Assembly: GCA_029379385.1 (NCBI GenBank)
Contig: CM055608.1
Location: forward strand, 20,458,350-20,522,349
Length of the DNA: 64,000 nt
Direction of reading: 5' to 3'
Origin: Quillaja saponaria
Taxonomy: Eukaryota; Streptophyta; Magnoliopsida; Fabales; Quillajaceae
Part shown: positions 59,986 to 64,000 of the stretch, piece by piece
Layout: the number at the start of each line of letters is the position of its first letter
Numbering within the stretch: the stretch's first letter is position 1
Program-made: the position numbers and the translations under genes
Notes under the pieces: model-generated
Seen by the model: the letters and a program-made list of their open reading frames with translations, nothing else
What the model was told of the DNA's origin: nothing
Database searches by the model: none

Positions 59986-60796
59986 ACTGTAATGTGGCTT
60001 GCCACTAAGGAAGTGATGACTCAATCAAATCTTACTCATTTTTCACAACACCCTGCATTCACTGTTGTTTGTTACTAAGAGAATTACACCTCAATGAATA
60101 TTTGGTAGGATTCATTTTATAGGGTTTGACTACTCAAGATAAATCTTATAATATCAATGTTATCATTCTAAGGAACTGTATCCAATCACTTCATAAGTTT
60201 ACTGAAAACTTGTACAACAAACATGTTGATTTTTTATGTGCTGTGTGAAAAGGAAAATAAACTTAGCATCTATATAAGGTTAGCTTTGTCAATAGGGTCT
60301 CCATTCCATTTACCGAAGGTGTAATTTCACTCCCCTACCATGTTCTCATTTTTTTTCTTATCGGCTTTCTCAGCAACCTTTTCAATTCACTAAAAAGTAA
60401 TACTTAGTTTAAGAAAATGCTTATTTTCCATAATAATAGAGGTCAACTAAGCTAAGAAAGTGCATTTGAAAAATACACATAGGCATAGTAAATTTTCAAC
60501 TCAAGAGGCATTAATCAAATAGCTGGTGTAATAAACATGAGACTTTACAATAAGTTACATATAGACTAATCATGGACTAGAAACTAGGTCTACTTCTATT
60601 TCATTGTTTCACCTAATAACAGTAGTTAGTCAAATTCAATACCAACTTTACGTAACTGATTAGTTTGGCCCTAAAGAAAAATTTAAACATACATTTGATA
60701 TTGACCATTCCAGCCTAATGGAAATATATTACAAGTCTTAGCATGCCGAACGAGATCAAATAGGGGCAAAATGCATACTTTAACATTTTCCTTAGA
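59986..60796. other. Unassigned sequence between two RTE copies
   Basis: AT-rich, no coding blocks recognised. Confidence 0.4.
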
Positions 60797-62590
60797 ATTC
60801 AACTCAACTAAATCTTAAATTCAAAATAGTTAGGAAAAACTATTTGAATCATTTTCTTTTATTTGCATCAATCCAACACATCACTTTTAGAGATGTTTAG
60901 GATAAACATATCCTTATCAAGCACTTCATCATGTAATTCTTGACCTTTTTCTACCCCATCCAACCCTTAGACATATACCAAGTTATCTCTCCTAACTACG
61001 GCATCCACTAGCTACGTTGGATATATCCAAACTACCAAGTTATTCTATCTCATTTTCTCTCAAATAGGTGCAACATCTACCTTCTTATGTATATATCTTC
61101 TCATTTGATATTCTATCTTTTCTTGTATGCCTTGTCAACATTCGCATCTCAGCCACTCTCATATGAGTGTTGTTTCTTAACTGCCTAACATTTGGAACTA
61201 TACAACATAGCTGGTTTCACTAACGTCCTATTAAATTTTCTTTCAACCTATTTTGGATTTTAGGATCACATAAGATCATGAGGAATTTTACCACTTTATC
61301 CAACCCACTTTAATTCTATGGCTAACATCATGCTCAATTACTCTATCTATTTGCAAGAAAGAATCTAAATATTTAAACATTTTCTTTGTCTTGATCATGG
61401 CCATCCAAAATCATTTTTGTAAACCTTCTAATATGACTAAAGTTACCCTCTATATACTCGGTTTTCGTCTAACTTAACCTGAAACCTTTAGATTTTAACA
61501 TATCCCTCCATAATTATAACTTACAATTTAGGCGCACTCTAGTCACGTCCACTAAAATGATGTCATCAATGAAGAGTATACCTTACAAAACCCTATCCTT
61601 AATGGCATATGTAAGCTCGTTCATAACTAAACATATAGATTAGGACTTAAGGATGACCCTTAATAAGGTCCTATTGTGATTAGAAACTCTTTAATCATAT
61701 CATCTACAATCCATACACTAATTATTACCCCACATACATATTCTTAATCACTTACACATACTTAGTGGATACTTAGTCAATACTTTCTTCTCCTCAAGAG
61801 CCCACCACAAGACTCTCATCAGCAGGTTATCATATTTATTTTTTTCTAAATTAGTAAAGAACATATGCAAATTTTTATTCTTTCTTTTTTTTATATTTCT
61901 CCATTAATCGCCTAAGTAAGAAAATAGTATCCATAGTAGATCTTCCAAGCATAAACCCAAATTGGTTTTTTAAACTACTGTCTCTTTTTTAAGCTTGCAC
62001 TCAATTACTCTCTCCCAAAATTTCGTTATATAACTCATAATTTTTATACCTCTATAATTATTACAAATTTGTTTATCCCCTTTATTCTCATAAGTAGGAA
62101 TCAATGTACTTTTTCTCCACTCATTAAGCATTTCTTGGTCACTAGAATCCTATCAAAAAGATTTGTGAGCCAAGTTAGTCAAACATCACCTAAGTATCGC
62201 TAAACCAATAGGGATATCATCCAGTCATATTGCCTTTGTTGCCTTTCATCTTACCTATAACTTCCTTAAACTCGTTTGCTTTAATCCTATTAGACACCTT
62301 TGTGTAAATTTGAGATTTCAGATAGAAGTTTGCAAGAGGTGGAAGACAATTACTATTAAACCACTCCTAAAAAAAGGAAAAAATCAATTCATTAGCATAA
62401 TTGCCTAATTGATTTACCTAATCACCCTTAAACCAAAACAAGTTTATATCAAATCCTCCTTTGAAATATAGGGTTTGTATATCTAAAGAGTCATCTAGTT
62501 CTCCTATAAATTGTATCCCACCTCCCTTTCGTTATGAAGCTTGAATTTATTCTCGAAACTTTCCTCTTCTCTTTCTTCATTTTTTAATGT
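60797..62590 (-). pseudogene. Second old RTE-type LINE copy, minus strand
   Basis: The 3' end with ATTTAGTTGAGTTGAATTC on the minus strand lies at about 60797-60815. The RT active site reads LFIDDIILVD near 61575-61550, so both catalytic aspartates remain. ELTYAIKDRVL precedes it and KSKGFRLS follows. Stops and frameshifts throughout. It differs from the copy at 58436-59985 at the active site and in many other positions, so the two are separate insertions or an ancient duplication. Confidence 0.72.
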
Positions 62591-63392
62591 AGTAGACAAC
62601 CTTGAGCCAGTTTGGTTTGACGTTTGAAAATTAGTATTTTAGATAATTGATTTTGTTTGTAGAGATTATTAAAGAATTGATTTTAGCATTATCTGTTTTT
62701 GTGTTTAGTTAGTTATCTAAAAAAAAATGATTTTGAATCATAAAAATATTATTAAAAAAAATTGGGGAATTTTTTTTAAAAAGTAATGTAAAAACTTTGT
62801 TTTATATTTCAGTATAAGTGCATCCTGAAAAATATACATATGAGTAACTTCTAAAAAATGGATTATAACTGTGTAAGGCATTTGACCAAAAGTGATTTTA
62901 TATTTTAACCAAATATGCTATTATACAAGTTGAAAGTGATTTTTCACATGTTTCAAACACAAAACCACGATGACACTTCTTGATTGCTGTTTGTGACTAG
63001 TTGACAATTCTATGTGACCTAATTTTCTCCTCCTCATCCTTACCTTTAATGGTTTAAGTCATTGTGTTTCGATGTCAAGAGGAAACAATCCCAAGTAAAT
63101 ATCTCACTTTCTCTAAAACATAGGCTCACCGCCGCCTATAACCAAGATGCCTAAAATCAGAGAGAATGAAAGAAACAAATCAGGCTGAAAGAGGGGAAAA
63201 CATGTTTTTAAAGATTTCCAAACTTATAGACTAACCACGAAAGTCGGTCGGTGTAGGTGAATAACTAAAACACATAGCTCAGATTTATAGACTAACCACC
63301 AAGCTAGTCGATAATTGAAAAATAATAACGACCAACCTATTCATTCAGTAAATGCAAAAAAAAAAAAAAAGCCATCCTACGTTGATAAATAA
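62591..63392. other. Unassigned sequence
   Basis: No gene recognised. Poly(A) occurs at 63356-63371. A TAGACTAACCAC phrase recurs near 63228 and 63288 (short direct repeat of about 60 bases). Confidence 0.4.
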
Positions 63393-64000
63393 TGAGAGAA
63401 GTTTGGAGATGCTTAGGAAATATTGGAGTAACTTGGCTTACAAATCTTTTTAACAAGATTTTCGTAACCAAGAAAATGGTAGATGAATGGAAGAAGAGTA
63501 CGTTGATCCCTATTTATAAGAATAAAGGAGATATTCAAAGTTGTTCAAATTATCGAAGAATAAAACTTATTAGCCATACAATGAAACTGTGGGAAAGAAT
63601 GATTAAGCGTAGGCTTAGGAATGAGACTCTAGTTTCTGAGAATCAATTTAGATTTATGCTAGGAAGATCTACAATGGAGGCTATTTTTTTTTTACTTAGG
63701 AGATTAATAGAGAAATATAGAGAAAAGAAAAAGGATTTTCACATGGCCTTTATTGATTTAGAAAAAGTGTATGATAAAGTGTCAAGACAAGTCTTATGGT
63801 GGGTACTCGAGAAGAAGAAGGTCCCAACTAAATATGTAGAAACTATTAAAGATATGTACGAGGGAGTAATGACTAGGGTGCGGACCGTAGATGGTATGAC
63901 TGGAGAGTTCCCGATCACGATAGGTGTTTACCAAGGTTTATCCTTAAATCCTTACCTATATGCTTTAGTCATGGATGAACTTACCAATAATATTCAAGAT
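63393..64000 (+). pseudogene. 5'-truncated RTE LINE copy running off the window
   Basis: It starts abruptly at the position equivalent to about 26815 of the full-length copy and continues collinearly to the window end. RT blocks are [46 protein letters not shown] and YAYALVMDEL-equivalent text. At four sites where the full-length copy has TGA stops (26833, 26943, 26970, 27213) this copy has sense codons (GGA, GGA, CGA, TGG). One extra T in a T-run near 63690 disturbs the frame. Truncation at the 5' side is normal for LINEs. The active site and 3' tail lie beyond the window. Confidence 0.9.

Noticed and set aside
1..64000. CRISPR array, prokaryotic operon or phage-like module
   Set aside because: No regularly spaced short repeats with unique spacers and no bacterial-style gene clustering; introns and plant retroelements show plant nuclear DNA.

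Overview
The window looks like AT-rich nuclear DNA of a flowering plant, probably a eudicot. Two intron-containing plant genes sit in the first 12 kb, and almost everything else is transposable elements in several stages of decay. No bacterial gene organisation, CRISPR array, rRNA or recognisable tRNA gene was seen. The species cannot be read from the sequence.

Host genes. A two-exon gene at 1731-2304 (+) encodes a small secreted lipid-transfer protein with the eight-cysteine pattern and a C-terminal hydrophobic tail typical of GPI-anchored members (LTPG). A two-exon gene at 10579-11345 (+) encodes a complete germin-like protein with intact manganese ligands. Both have a plausible TATA box. 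They act in the apoplast or at the plasma membrane and show no sign of functional coupling. Between them lie remnants of several minus-strand Ty1/copia elements (3275-3850, 7200-8325, 9350-9545) and short tandem duplications.

Transposon nest, about 12.4-51.5 kb. The best reading is a large plus-strand Sirevirus-type copia element. Its 5' LTR is in pieces (about 12.5-13.47, 17.16-17.57 and 22.38-22.44 kb). Its PBS, gag, protease and integrase remains are at 22.44-24.64 kb, its RT and RNase H remains at 41.50-43.65 kb, and a partial 3' LTR at 49.57-50.19 kb. Into it went: a long gypsy-like LTR (13468-17163); a 1.04-kb non-coding LTR retrotransposon (17575-22380), itself split by a 3.76-kb gypsy solo LTR with target duplication ATAAT; and a minus-strand Sirevirus (about 28.3-41.5 kb, 5' LTR 40454-41496). 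The integrase of that second Sirevirus is split by a deleted gypsy element with two 2.4-2.5-kb LTRs and target duplication TCTTG (32258-38110). A full-length RTE-type LINE with an 18-bp target duplication lies at 25064-28221. A further probable solo LTR with duplication GATTT lies at 45087-47121.

Right part, 50-64 kb. A minus-strand Sirevirus gag fragment carries a Tourist-like MITE. A gypsy element reduced to two LTRs and a gag remnant covers about 53.17-56.57 kb. Two old minus-strand RTE copies follow (58.4-60.0 and 60.8-62.6 kb), and a 5'-truncated plus-strand RTE copy runs off the window end.

No new multi-gene biological system is evident. The interesting content is the insertion stratigraphy, several junctions of which can be verified directly from target duplications and from reading frames that resume across the insertions.
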